NCBI GenBank assembly: GCA_014651175.1
Contig: BMWJ01000008.1
Location: 1-64,000 of the forward strand
Source of the DNA: Streptomyces clavifer
GTDB lineage: Bacteria; Actinomycetota; Actinomycetes; Streptomycetales; Streptomycetaceae
Reading direction: 5' to 3'
DNA: 64,000 nt
This document shows positions 41,941 through 49,160 of this stretch, piece after piece. Position 1 is the stretch's first letter, and each line of letters starts with the position of its first letter. Both the position numbers and the translations under genes were made by a program. Under the pieces are notes generated by a model. It ran no database searches. It saw only the letters and a program-made list of their open reading frames with translations, and was not told the origin of the DNA.

Positions 41941-42585
41941 ATGAGTGCAGTGAAGAGCAAACGGATGCCGCGTGCGGTGCGCGAGCAGCAGATGATGGAC
42001 GCGGCGGTACGGACCTTCGGGCAGCGCGGGTACCGCGCCGCTTCGATGGACGAGATCGCCGAGTCGGCCGGGGTCTCCAAGCCGTTGGTCTATCTGTATC
42101 TGAATTCCAAGGAAGAACTCTTCACCGCGTGCATCCGCCGTGAGGCGAAGTCCCTGGTGGAGGCGGTGCAGGCAGCGGTGGAGCCGGGGCTGCCGGCCGA
42201 CCGGCAACTGTGGGCCGGGCTGCGGGCGTTCTTCACGCACACCGCGGAGAATCCGGACGGGTGGGCTGTGCTGCACCAGCAGGCGCCCTCCCAGGGGGAG
42301 CCGTTCGTCAGCGAGGTCGCGGTGCTGCGGGAGGAGATCGTTGCTTTCGTGACGGGTCTGATCGGGGCGGCGGCACGTGAGGCGCACCACGACCCCGCGC
42401 TGCCCGACCGGGATGTGGCCGGGCTCGCGCAGGCGCTCGTGGGTGCCGCGGAGGCGCTCGCCGGGTGGGCCAACGTCACTCCGGGCGTCTCGGCCAAGGA
42501 GGCGGCGGGCACCTTGATGAACTTCTCCTGGGCGGGCCTGGAGAACCTCATGCACGGCCGTAGCTGGCAGTCCCGGGGGGAGTGA
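41941..42585 (+). CDS. TetR-family regulator (fatty-acid module)
   Basis: A 214-residue TetR regulator. HTH: VRTFGQRGYRAASMDEIAESAGVSKPLVYLYLNSKEELF; the C-terminal ligand domain is all-helical with conserved-looking QQAPSQGEPFVSEV. ATG 41941 follows GGGAGGGG. It is convergent with the MaoC-FabG operon and is the probable binder of the 26-bp palindrome at 44850-44875; the ligand is likely an acyl-CoA, inferred from neighbours. Confidence 0.9.
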   Translation: MSAVKSKRMPRAVREQQMMDAAVRTFGQRGYRAASMDEIAESAGVSKPLVYLYLNSKEELFTACIRREAKSLVEAVQAAVEPGLPADRQLWAGLRAFFTHTAENPDGWAVLHQQAPSQGEPFVSEVAVLREEIVAFVTGLIGAAAREAHHDPALPDRDVAGLAQALVGAAEALAGWANVTPGVSAKEAAGTLMNFSWAGLENLMHGRSWQSRGE

Positions 42586-42638
42586 CCCGGCCGGGGGCCC
42601 GGGCTGCGGGCAGTGTCCCGAGGAGGGCGTGGCCGGTG

Positions 42639-43496
42639 TCAGTCCGCCTCCCGGGTCACGCTGCCGGTGAGGTGGACGCGGCCGGTGCCGCGCACCTCGA
42701 ACGCGGATCCCGCCGCGGCGTACGTGACGGTGGCCGGCAGCAGGACGGGGGCCCGGAAGTCGGCCCGGACGGACCGGATCCGGCCGCCGGACCCTCCCGT
42801 TGCCCCGGCTCGGCCTCTCGCTTCGGCTTCCGCGAGGCAGCGGGCGACGGTCCACATGCCGTGGGCGATGTGCCGGGGGAAGCCGAACAGCCGGGCGGCC
42901 AGGGGGTGCAGGTGGATGGGGTTCCGGTCGCCCGAAGCGGCCCCGTACCGCCGCCCGAGGTCGCCCGGCAGCCGCCACTCCGCGACGGCGGGGAGGTCCG
43001 CCGGAGCCACCGGGCCGGGAGGGGTGGTTGACGGTGCCCCGGCGGTCGCGTGGCGGGACAGGTAGCCGCTGCGGGACTCCCAGACCAGCTCCCCGGCCAG
43101 CCGCGCCTCGGTCACCACGGTGACCGAGGTGCCCCGGCGATGGGGTGTCAGCTCGGCGGCGTACACGGTGAGTTCGAGCGTGTGCGCGGGGTACAGAGTG
43201 CGGTGCGCGGTGATCTCGATCCAGGTGTGGACCAGGCCCAGTACCGGCAGCGGGAAGTCGCGGGCCGTCATCAGCCGCATGGCCGGCGGGAAGCCCAGCA
43301 CGTGCGGGTAGGTCAGCGGCAGTGCGCCCGACTCCGCGAAACCGCAGATCCTGCTGTACGCGGCGAGAGGGCCGGGAGCGACGCGCGCGGGTGGGAGCAC
43401 CTCGCGCGTGCCGGGCAGCGTCGCGCCGGAGCGCCCCGGACGCTTGAACGGCGAGGTGACGGCTCCGCGTACGAGGGACGTGCTCAGTCCGGTCAT
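42639..43496 (-). CDS. MaoC-type (R)-hydratase/dehydratase
   Basis: A 285-residue double hot-dog protein. The hydratase-2 motif is YGAASGDRNPIHLHPLAARLFGFPRHIAHGMW (Asp/His catalytic pair), in the C-terminal hot dog. The N-terminal hot dog has GFPPAMRLMTARDFPLPVLGLVH. It hydrates trans-2-enoyl-CoA/ACP or the reverse. It starts 4 nt after the FabG-like gene's stop and so is co-transcribed. Confidence 0.88.
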   Translation of the reverse strand: MTGLSTSLVRGAVTSPFKRPGRSGATLPGTREVLPPARVAPGPLAAYSRICGFAESGALPLTYPHVLGFPPAMRLMTARDFPLPVLGLVHTWIEITAHRTLYPAHTLELTVYAAELTPHRRGTSVTVVTEARLAGELVWESRSGYLSRHATAGAPSTTPPGPVAPADLPAVAEWRLPGDLGRRYGAASGDRNPIHLHPLAARLFGFPRHIAHGMWTVARCLAEAEARGRAGATGGSGGRIRSVRADFRAPVLLPATVTYAAAGSAFEVRGTGRVHLTGSVTREAD

Positions 43497-43500
43497 GGCT

Positions 43501-44820
43501 TCAGGCCCCCAGCAGGCTCTGGCCGCAGACCCGCACGACCTGGCCGTTGACGGCACTCGACGCGGGCTGGGCGAACCAGGCGGTGGTCTCGGCCACATCG
43601 ATCGGGAGCCCGCCCTGGGACAGCGAGTTCATGCGGCGGCCGGCCTCCCGGATGAGGAGCGGTACGGCGGCGGTCATCTTCGTCTCGATGAAGCCGGGCG
43701 CGACCGCGTTGACGGTGACGTCGTGCTCGGCGGCGGCGCGCGGGGCGAGCGAGCGGACCAGGCCGATGATGCCCGCCTTGCTGGCCGCGTAGTTGGTCTG
43801 GCCGTTGTTGCCGGCGATTCCCGCGATGGACGCGGTGGCGACGATCCGGCCCCCGCGGTTGACGGTGCCCGCGTCGAGGAGCGCGTCCGTGGTGCGCAGG
43901 ACGCTGTCCAGGTTGACCTCGACGACCGATGCCCAGCGCTCGGCGGGCATGTTGGCGAGGCGCCGGTCCCGGGTGATGCCCGCGTTGTGGACGAGGACGT
44001 CGAGGCCCTCGGGGGCGGCCCCGGCGATCCGGGCGGCGGCGTCGGGGGCGGTGATGTCCAGCGGCAGCGCGGTGGCGCCGAGCCGGTCGGCGGTGCGGCT
44101 CAGCTCCTCCTCGGCCTGCGGGACGTCCAGACAGATCACGCGGGCCCCGTCCCGCGCCAGTACGCAGGCGACGGACGCGCCGATGCCGCGTGCCGCACCG
44201 GTGACCAGCGCGGTGCGCCCGGCCAGCGGTACCACCCAGTCGTCCACCGGACCGGGGGCGGCGGCGGTGAGCTCGATGACCTGGCCGCTGACGTACGCGG
44301 ACCGGGGCGACAGCAGGAAGCGGAGGGTGGACTCGGCCGAGGCGGCGGCACCCGGGGCGATGCGCAGCAGTTGCACGGTGGCGCCCCTGCCGATCTCCTT
44401 GCCGAGCGAGCGTACGAATCCTTCGAGTGCCTGCTGGGCGGCCGCCTGGTGGTGGTCGTCGGGGGACGGCGGTGTGCCGAGGGCGACGACCCGGCCGCCG
44501 GTCGACAGGGACCGCACGACGGGGTGGAGCGCGGCGTGCACGTCGCCCAGGCCGGCGGCCGTGGTGATTCCGGTCGCATCCACGACGATGCCCGCAGGGC
44601 GTTCGGCGTGCTCGGTGACCTTCAGGCCGGTCGCCGCGAGGACCGGGGCGAGCGTGCTCCCCAGGGCCGACCGACCTGCCGTGAGGTGCAGCAACGGCCC
44701 TTCGAGGGTAGGTGTGCCCACCGTCCAGCGGCGCAGTCGCACGGGCTGCGGCAGCCCGAGCCTGCGGGTCAGAAAGCGGCCGGGTGCTGTGCCGGTGAGG
44801 TGCAGATAGCGGTCGGCCAT
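43501..44820 (-). CDS. FabG4-like 3-oxoacyl-thioester reductase
   Basis: A 439-residue high-molecular-weight FabG with two Rossmann domains. The N-terminal half lacks an active site (flavodoxin-like). The C-terminal half has TGAARGIGASVA, HNAGITRDRRLANM, catalytic ATASIAGIAGNNGQTNYAASKAGIIGLV and GFIETKMTAAVP. Mycobacterial FabG4 prefers NADH and long acyl-CoA. ATG 44820. Divergent from the thiolase across a 26-bp palindrome. Confidence 0.9.
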   Translation of the reverse strand: MADRYLHLTGTAPGRFLTRRLGLPQPVRLRRWTVGTPTLEGPLLHLTAGRSALGSTLAPVLAATGLKVTEHAERPAGIVVDATGITTAAGLGDVHAALHPVVRSLSTGGRVVALGTPPSPDDHHQAAAQQALEGFVRSLGKEIGRGATVQLLRIAPGAAASAESTLRFLLSPRSAYVSGQVIELTAAAPGPVDDWVVPLAGRTALVTGAARGIGASVACVLARDGARVICLDVPQAEEELSRTADRLGATALPLDITAPDAAARIAGAAPEGLDVLVHNAGITRDRRLANMPAERWASVVEVNLDSVLRTTDALLDAGTVNRGGRIVATASIAGIAGNNGQTNYAASKAGIIGLVRSLAPRAAAEHDVTVNAVAPGFIETKMTAAVPLLIREAGRRMNSLSQGGLPIDVAETTAWFAQPASSAVNGQVVRVCGQSLLGA

Positions 44821-44849
44821 TGTCCTGACTCCCTGCTCATCGTAGATTT

Positions 44850-44875
44850 ACTCTTGAGTAAGGTTACTCAAGAGT
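44850..44875. promoter_or_regulatory. 26-bp perfect palindromic operator of the fatty-acid module
   Basis: Twelve-nt arms (ACTCTTGAGTAA and its exact complement) around GG, centred between the divergent reductase and thiolase genes. TTGAGT within it could be a -35 for the leftward promoter. Size and symmetry fit a TetR-family operator; the adjacent TetR gene is the prime candidate. Confidence 0.75.
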
Positions 44876-44895
44876 CAGGAGCTGGTCGAGATGAG

Positions 44896-46173
44896 TTGGT
44901 CGAGTTGATCCCCCTCGGACTACCGCAGCCCCGGCGCGTCGCCGTCCTGGGCGGCAGCCGCATCCCGTTCGCGCGGTCCGACGGCCCGTACGCCCGGGCC
45001 TCCAACCAGGAGATGCTCACCGCCGCGCTGGACGGGCTCGTCGAGCGGTTCGGCCTGGGCGGCCGGCAGGTGGGCGAGTTCGTCGCCGGCGCGGTCCTCA
45101 AGCACAGCCGGGACTTCAACCTCGCCCGCGAGACCGTCCTTGGCTCCGCCCTCGACCCGCGCACCCCGGCGTACGACATCCAGCAGGCGTGCGGCACCGG
45201 ACTGCAGGCCGTCGTCGCGGCCGCCAACAAGATCATGCTCGGCGCCGTCGACTCGGCGATCGCGGGCGGCGCGGACACCACCAGCGACGCGCCGCTCGGC
45301 GTCAACGACCAGCTGCGCAGGATCCTGCTCGACGCACGCCGCGCGAAGTCCGCGGGCGGCCGGCTCAAGGCGCTGGCGGGTGTGCGCCCCCGCCACCTCG
45401 TCCCGGACATCCCGCGCAACTCCGAGCCCCGCACCGGCCTCTCGATGGGCGAGCACGCCGCGGTCACCGCCCGGAAGTGGGGCATCTCCCGCGCGGACCA
45501 GGACCTGCTGGCGGCCACCAGTCACCAGCGGCTCGCCGCCGCCTACGAGCGGGGCTTCCTGGACGATCTCGTCGTCCCCTACCTCGGCCTGGACCGCGAC
45601 CAGAATCTGCGCCCCGGCTCCACGGTGGAGAAACTCGCCACCCTGAAGCCGGTGTTCGGCGCCGGCCACCCCGACGCGACGATGACGGCGGGCAATTCGA
45701 CCCCGCTGACCGACGGAGCGGCCACCGTGCTGCTGGCGAGCGAGGAGTGGGCACGCGCGCACGGCCTGGAGCCGCTCGCCTACCTGTCGCTGTACGAGAC
45801 GGCGGCCGTGGACTACGTGGACGGCGGGGACGGCCTGCTGATGGCGCCCGCGTACGCCGTCCCGCGCATGCTGGAGCGTGCCGGGCTCACCATCGAGGAC
45901 TTCGACCTCTTCGAGATCCACGAGGCCTTCGCCTCCCAGGTGCTCGCCACGCTGGCCTCCTGGGAGGAGCAGGGCCTGGCCCCCGTCGACCGGGACAAGC
46001 TGAACGTGGCCGGATCGTCGCTCGCCACGGGCCATCCGTTCGCCGCGACCGGAGCCCGGATCGTGGCGACCCTGGCCGGGCTCCTCGCGGAGAGGGGCGC
46101 CCCCGGCCGGGGGCTGATCTCGGTCTGTGCCGCGGGCGGCCAGGGGGTCACGGCCGTCCTGGAGCGCCCCTGA
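44896..46173 (+). CDS. Thiolase (acetyl-CoA C-acyltransferase)
   Basis: A roughly 425-residue thiolase. The acyl-cysteine is in DIQQACGTGLQAVVAAANKI, the NEHEAF-type motif is LFEIHEAFASQVLA, the GHP motif is ATGHPFAATGARI, and the second Cys is SVCAAGGQG. The start is unclear: TTG 44896 or TTG 44905 are the only in-frame choices near the family's N-terminus (VAVLGGSRIPFARS), while the AGGAG at 44877 is placed for an out-of-frame ATG at 44891. Likely catabolic or biosynthetic step with MaoC and FabG. Confidence 0.9.
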   Translation: MVELIPLGLPQPRRVAVLGGSRIPFARSDGPYARASNQEMLTAALDGLVERFGLGGRQVGEFVAGAVLKHSRDFNLARETVLGSALDPRTPAYDIQQACGTGLQAVVAAANKIMLGAVDSAIAGGADTTSDAPLGVNDQLRRILLDARRAKSAGGRLKALAGVRPRHLVPDIPRNSEPRTGLSMGEHAAVTARKWGISRADQDLLAATSHQRLAAAYERGFLDDLVVPYLGLDRDQNLRPGSTVEKLATLKPVFGAGHPDATMTAGNSTPLTDGAATVLLASEEWARAHGLEPLAYLSLYETAAVDYVDGGDGLLMAPAYAVPRMLERAGLTIEDFDLFEIHEAFASQVLATLASWEEQGLAPVDRDKLNVAGSSLATGHPFAATGARIVATLAGLLAERGAPGRGLISVCAAGGQGVTAVLERP

Positions 46174-46286
46174 CCCCGAGACACCCCGAAGAACGCACGT
46201 GTACGACCCCCCGCACCCAGAAGCCCTTAGCGGCGCCGGACCCCAGGGACGGTCCCGGCGCCGGCCCCCGAGTCGAGGAGCCGCTC

Positions 46287-48209
46287 GTGTCCACGCCCGC
46301 CTCTGCCGCCGTACCCGCCACGCCCACCCTGCCCGTCCTGGTCGAGCCGACCAGGGTCAGGGCGGCCGACGGCACGGTACGGGAGGTCTCCGTACCCCTG
46401 CTCGCGCCGACGGTCCGGCGCGGATCACTCGCCGAGATCCCCTTCGACAACGCCGCCGAGGCCCCGGAGGAGGCCGTCCTCAGCCGCAAGCAGGCCGACG
46501 GCAGCTGGCAGGACGTGACCGCGGCCGAGTTCGCCGACGAGGTCCGGGCCGTCGCCAAGGGCCTGATCGCGGAAGGCCTCCAGGCCGGTGACCGGGTCGC
46601 GATCATGGCCCGTACGACCTACGAGTGGACGCTGCTCGACTTCGCCTCCTGGGCGGCCGGGCTGGTGACCGTACCGATCTACCCGACCTCGTCGGCCTTC
46701 CAGGCCCGCTGGATCCTCCAGGACTCGGGGGCCGTCGCCTGCGCCGTGGAGACGACGGAGCAGGGCCGGCTGATCAGCCAGGAGCGCCAGCAGCTCGGCG
46801 ACCTCACCCACCTCTGGCAGTTCGACACCGGTGCCGTCGGCCGGCTGAAGAAGCTGGGCCGGCAGGTCCCCGACGCGGTCGTCGCCGCCCGCCGAGCCAC
46901 TCTGGAGCCGCACAGCCCCGCGACCCTCATCTACACCTCGGGCACCACAGGCCGCCCCAAGGGCTGCGTTCTGAGCCACGGGAACTTCTTCGCCGAGGTC
47001 GACAACGCCATCGAGCTGCTCCACCCGGTCTTCAAGTCGGTCTCCACGTACCCCGCGTCCACGCTGCTCTTCCTCCCCCTGTCGCACGTCTTCGGCCGGA
47101 TGGTCGCGATCGGCTGCATGCGGGCCCGGGTGAGGCTCGGGCACGCGCCGTCCATCCGGACGGAGGACCTGCTGGCGGACCTGGCGGGCTTCAGGCCGTC
47201 GTTCCTGCTGGCGATCCCGTACGTCCTGGAGAAGGTCTACAACACCGGCCGGGCCACCGCCGAGAACCTGGGCCGCGCCTCGTCCTTCGACCGGGCGGCC
47301 CGGATCGCGCAGCGCTACGGCGAGGCGGTCGAGGCGGAGCAGCACGGCACCGGACCCGGTCCCGGCCTCGGGCTGCGCGCCGCCCGTGCCCTCTACGACC
47401 CGCTGGTCTACCGGCGCATCCGGGCCGCGCTGGGCGGGCGCGTCCGGTACGCGATCTGCGGCGGCTCGCCGCTGGGGCACCGGCTCGCCGCCTTCTACGC
47501 GGGCGCGGGCATCCAGATCTTCGAGGGCTACGGGCTGACGGAGACCACGGCCGCCGCCACGGTCACCCCGCCCCTCAAGCCCCGCCTGGGCACGGTGGGC
47601 TGGCCCCTGCCGGGCACCTCCGTGCGGATCGCCGACGACGGCGAGGTCCTGCTCGGCGGGGGGCAGGTCTTCCAGGGGTACTGGGACACCGAGCACGGCA
47701 AGGCCGTCCCGTACCTGGAGGAGGACCGCTGGTTCCCCACCGGAGACCTCGGCGCGCTGGACGAGGACGGCTACCTCACGATCACCGGCCGCAAGAAGGA
47801 CATCATCATCACGTCCGGCGGCAAGAACGTCACCCCGGCGCCGCTGGAGGACTGGCTGCGGGCCCACCCGCTGGTCGGCCAGTGCATGGTGGTCGGCGAC
47901 AACCGCTCGTTCGTCAGCGCCCTGATCACCCTGGAGCCGGACGGTCTCGCGCACTGGCGCCGGATGCGGAAGAAGGAGAACGTGCCGCTGCGTGAGCTCG
48001 TCGACGACGAGGAGCTCCGTACGGCACTGCAGCGCGCGGTCGACGAGGCCAACCGGCTGGTCTCGCGCGCCGAGTCCATCCGCAAGTTCACCGTCCTGCC
48101 GGTGGAGTTCACCGAGGAGAGCGGGCATCTGACCCCCTCCCTGAAGCTGAAGCGGGACGCGATCGCGCGGGACTTCGACGCCGCGATCGAGGAGATCTAC
48201 CGCAAGTAG
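46287..48209 (+). CDS. Long-chain fatty acid-CoA ligase (AMP-forming)
   Basis: A 640-residue ANL enzyme. ATP P-loop TLIYTSGTTGRPKGCVLSHGN, A5 motif IFEGYGLTETTAA, A7/A8 GDLGALDEDGYLTITGRKKDIIITSGGKN and the C-terminal catalytic lysine in TPSLKLKRDAI. Activates fatty acids to acyl-CoA. GTG 46287 with GAGGAG at 6 nt. It follows the thiolase by 113 nt in the same orientation and completes the module. A palindromic terminator follows. Confidence 0.93.
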   Translation: MSTPASAAVPATPTLPVLVEPTRVRAADGTVREVSVPLLAPTVRRGSLAEIPFDNAAEAPEEAVLSRKQADGSWQDVTAAEFADEVRAVAKGLIAEGLQAGDRVAIMARTTYEWTLLDFASWAAGLVTVPIYPTSSAFQARWILQDSGAVACAVETTEQGRLISQERQQLGDLTHLWQFDTGAVGRLKKLGRQVPDAVVAARRATLEPHSPATLIYTSGTTGRPKGCVLSHGNFFAEVDNAIELLHPVFKSVSTYPASTLLFLPLSHVFGRMVAIGCMRARVRLGHAPSIRTEDLLADLAGFRPSFLLAIPYVLEKVYNTGRATAENLGRASSFDRAARIAQRYGEAVEAEQHGTGPGPGLGLRAARALYDPLVYRRIRAALGGRVRYAICGGSPLGHRLAAFYAGAGIQIFEGYGLTETTAAATVTPPLKPRLGTVGWPLPGTSVRIADDGEVLLGGGQVFQGYWDTEHGKAVPYLEEDRWFPTGDLGALDEDGYLTITGRKKDIIITSGGKNVTPAPLEDWLRAHPLVGQCMVVGDNRSFVSALITLEPDGLAHWRRMRKKENVPLRELVDDEELRTALQRAVDEANRLVSRAESIRKFTVLPVEFTEESGHLTPSLKLKRDAIARDFDAAIEEIYRK

Positions 48210-48220
48210 CGGCGGCGACG

Positions 48221-48252
48221 AGCGGGGGCGGCCCGGCCGGGCCGCCCCCGCT
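48221..48252. terminator. Perfect palindromic terminator
   Basis: Two exact 16-nt arms (48221-48236 and 48237-48252) form a very GC-rich hairpin after the acyl-CoA ligase and before the convergent siderophore-interacting protein gene. Confidence 0.85.
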
Positions 48253-48327
48253 GTTCCGCGGGTCTCCTGGTGAGGCGCGATCTGCGGCACTCTCGGGCGG
48301 GGCCCCGCCGGCTCTCCGCGGGGGCCG

Positions 48328-49059
48328 TCAGCCCGCGCGCCAGTAGCCCAGTGCGTTCACCCGGTCCTTGGGGACGGCCAGCTCCTTGCGGGCGTACGTA
48401 CCCAGGGTCCGGGTCGTCGCCGTGTCGCAGGCGATCCAGACGTACGCGTCCGGGGCGCCGGCCCCGAGCAGCTCCGGCAGGGCGGCCTTCACCTCGGCGA
48501 CCAGATGCGCGCCCCCGTCCCGGCGCGGGACCTTGTGCAGCGTGTGGTGCGCCGGGTCCAGGCGGAACGGGAGGTCCTCGTCCGAGGCGTGCGCCGTCTC
48601 GAACCAGATCGTCGCAGGGACCCCGGGGACCGCGTCCAGCAGGGAGTTGATCGCGGGCAGCGAGGCCGGGTCACCGATCACGAAGAGCCGCCCGGGTGCG
48701 GGTTCGGGCAGCGTGAAGCCGGTTCCCTGGAGCGTCGCGTCGATCGTGTCGCCGGGCTGCGCCGTGCGGGCCCAGTCGCTCGCCGCCCCGTCATGGAGGG
48801 CGAATTCCAGACAGAACGCCCCGGTGGCCGGGTCGGGGTCGACCAGGGTATAGGCGCGCTGGTGGGGCTTGCCGGCCTGCTCGAACCAGATCCTGACCCA
48901 CATCGTCGGATGCGCGCCGCCGGTCGCGGCGAGGAGCCCGCCGTCGGTCACCCGCACCCGCCGGAAGTCCTCGGTGACCTGCTCGACCCCGGTCACGGTG
49001 AACGTGAAGTCCCGTCCCCGCATGAGCTTGAGGACAACGCCCTCCCAGCCGTGACCCAT
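48328..49059 (-). CDS. Siderophore-interacting protein (ferric reductase)
   Basis: A 243-residue flavoprotein of the ViuB/SIP family. FAD-binding RAYTLVDPDPATG (the RxYT motif) follows the N-terminal beta-barrel; the C-terminal NAD(P)H-domain has LFVIGDPASLPAINSLLD and YVWIACDTATTRTLGTYARKEL. It reduces ferric siderophore in the cytoplasm to free iron. ATG 49059 lies 31 nt from an iron box. Confidence 0.93.
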   Translation of the reverse strand: MGHGWEGVVLKLMRGRDFTFTVTGVEQVTEDFRRVRVTDGGLLAATGGAHPTMWVRIWFEQAGKPHQRAYTLVDPDPATGAFCLEFALHDGAASDWARTAQPGDTIDATLQGTGFTLPEPAPGRLFVIGDPASLPAINSLLDAVPGVPATIWFETAHASDEDLPFRLDPAHHTLHKVPRRDGGAHLVAEVKAALPELLGAGAPDAYVWIACDTATTRTLGTYARKELAVPKDRVNALGYWRAG

Positions 49060-49089
49060 GACTGTGCCTCCCCCGACCCTAGAGATTAT

Positions 49090-49108
49090 TGAGGTTAGGC
49101 TAACCTAA
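49090..49108. promoter_or_regulatory. Iron box (DmdR/IdeR operator)
   Basis: The 19-bp site contains AGGTTAGGCTAACCT, matching the consensus TTAGGTTAGGCTAACCTAA at all but the first positions. It lies between divergent SIP and acylase-fusion genes, so both should be repressed when iron is ample. Confidence 0.9.
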
Positions 49109-49160
49109 ATTCCTGAGCCATGGGGGTGGCTGGAAAACAACGGTTCGGGAGTGGGGAACG

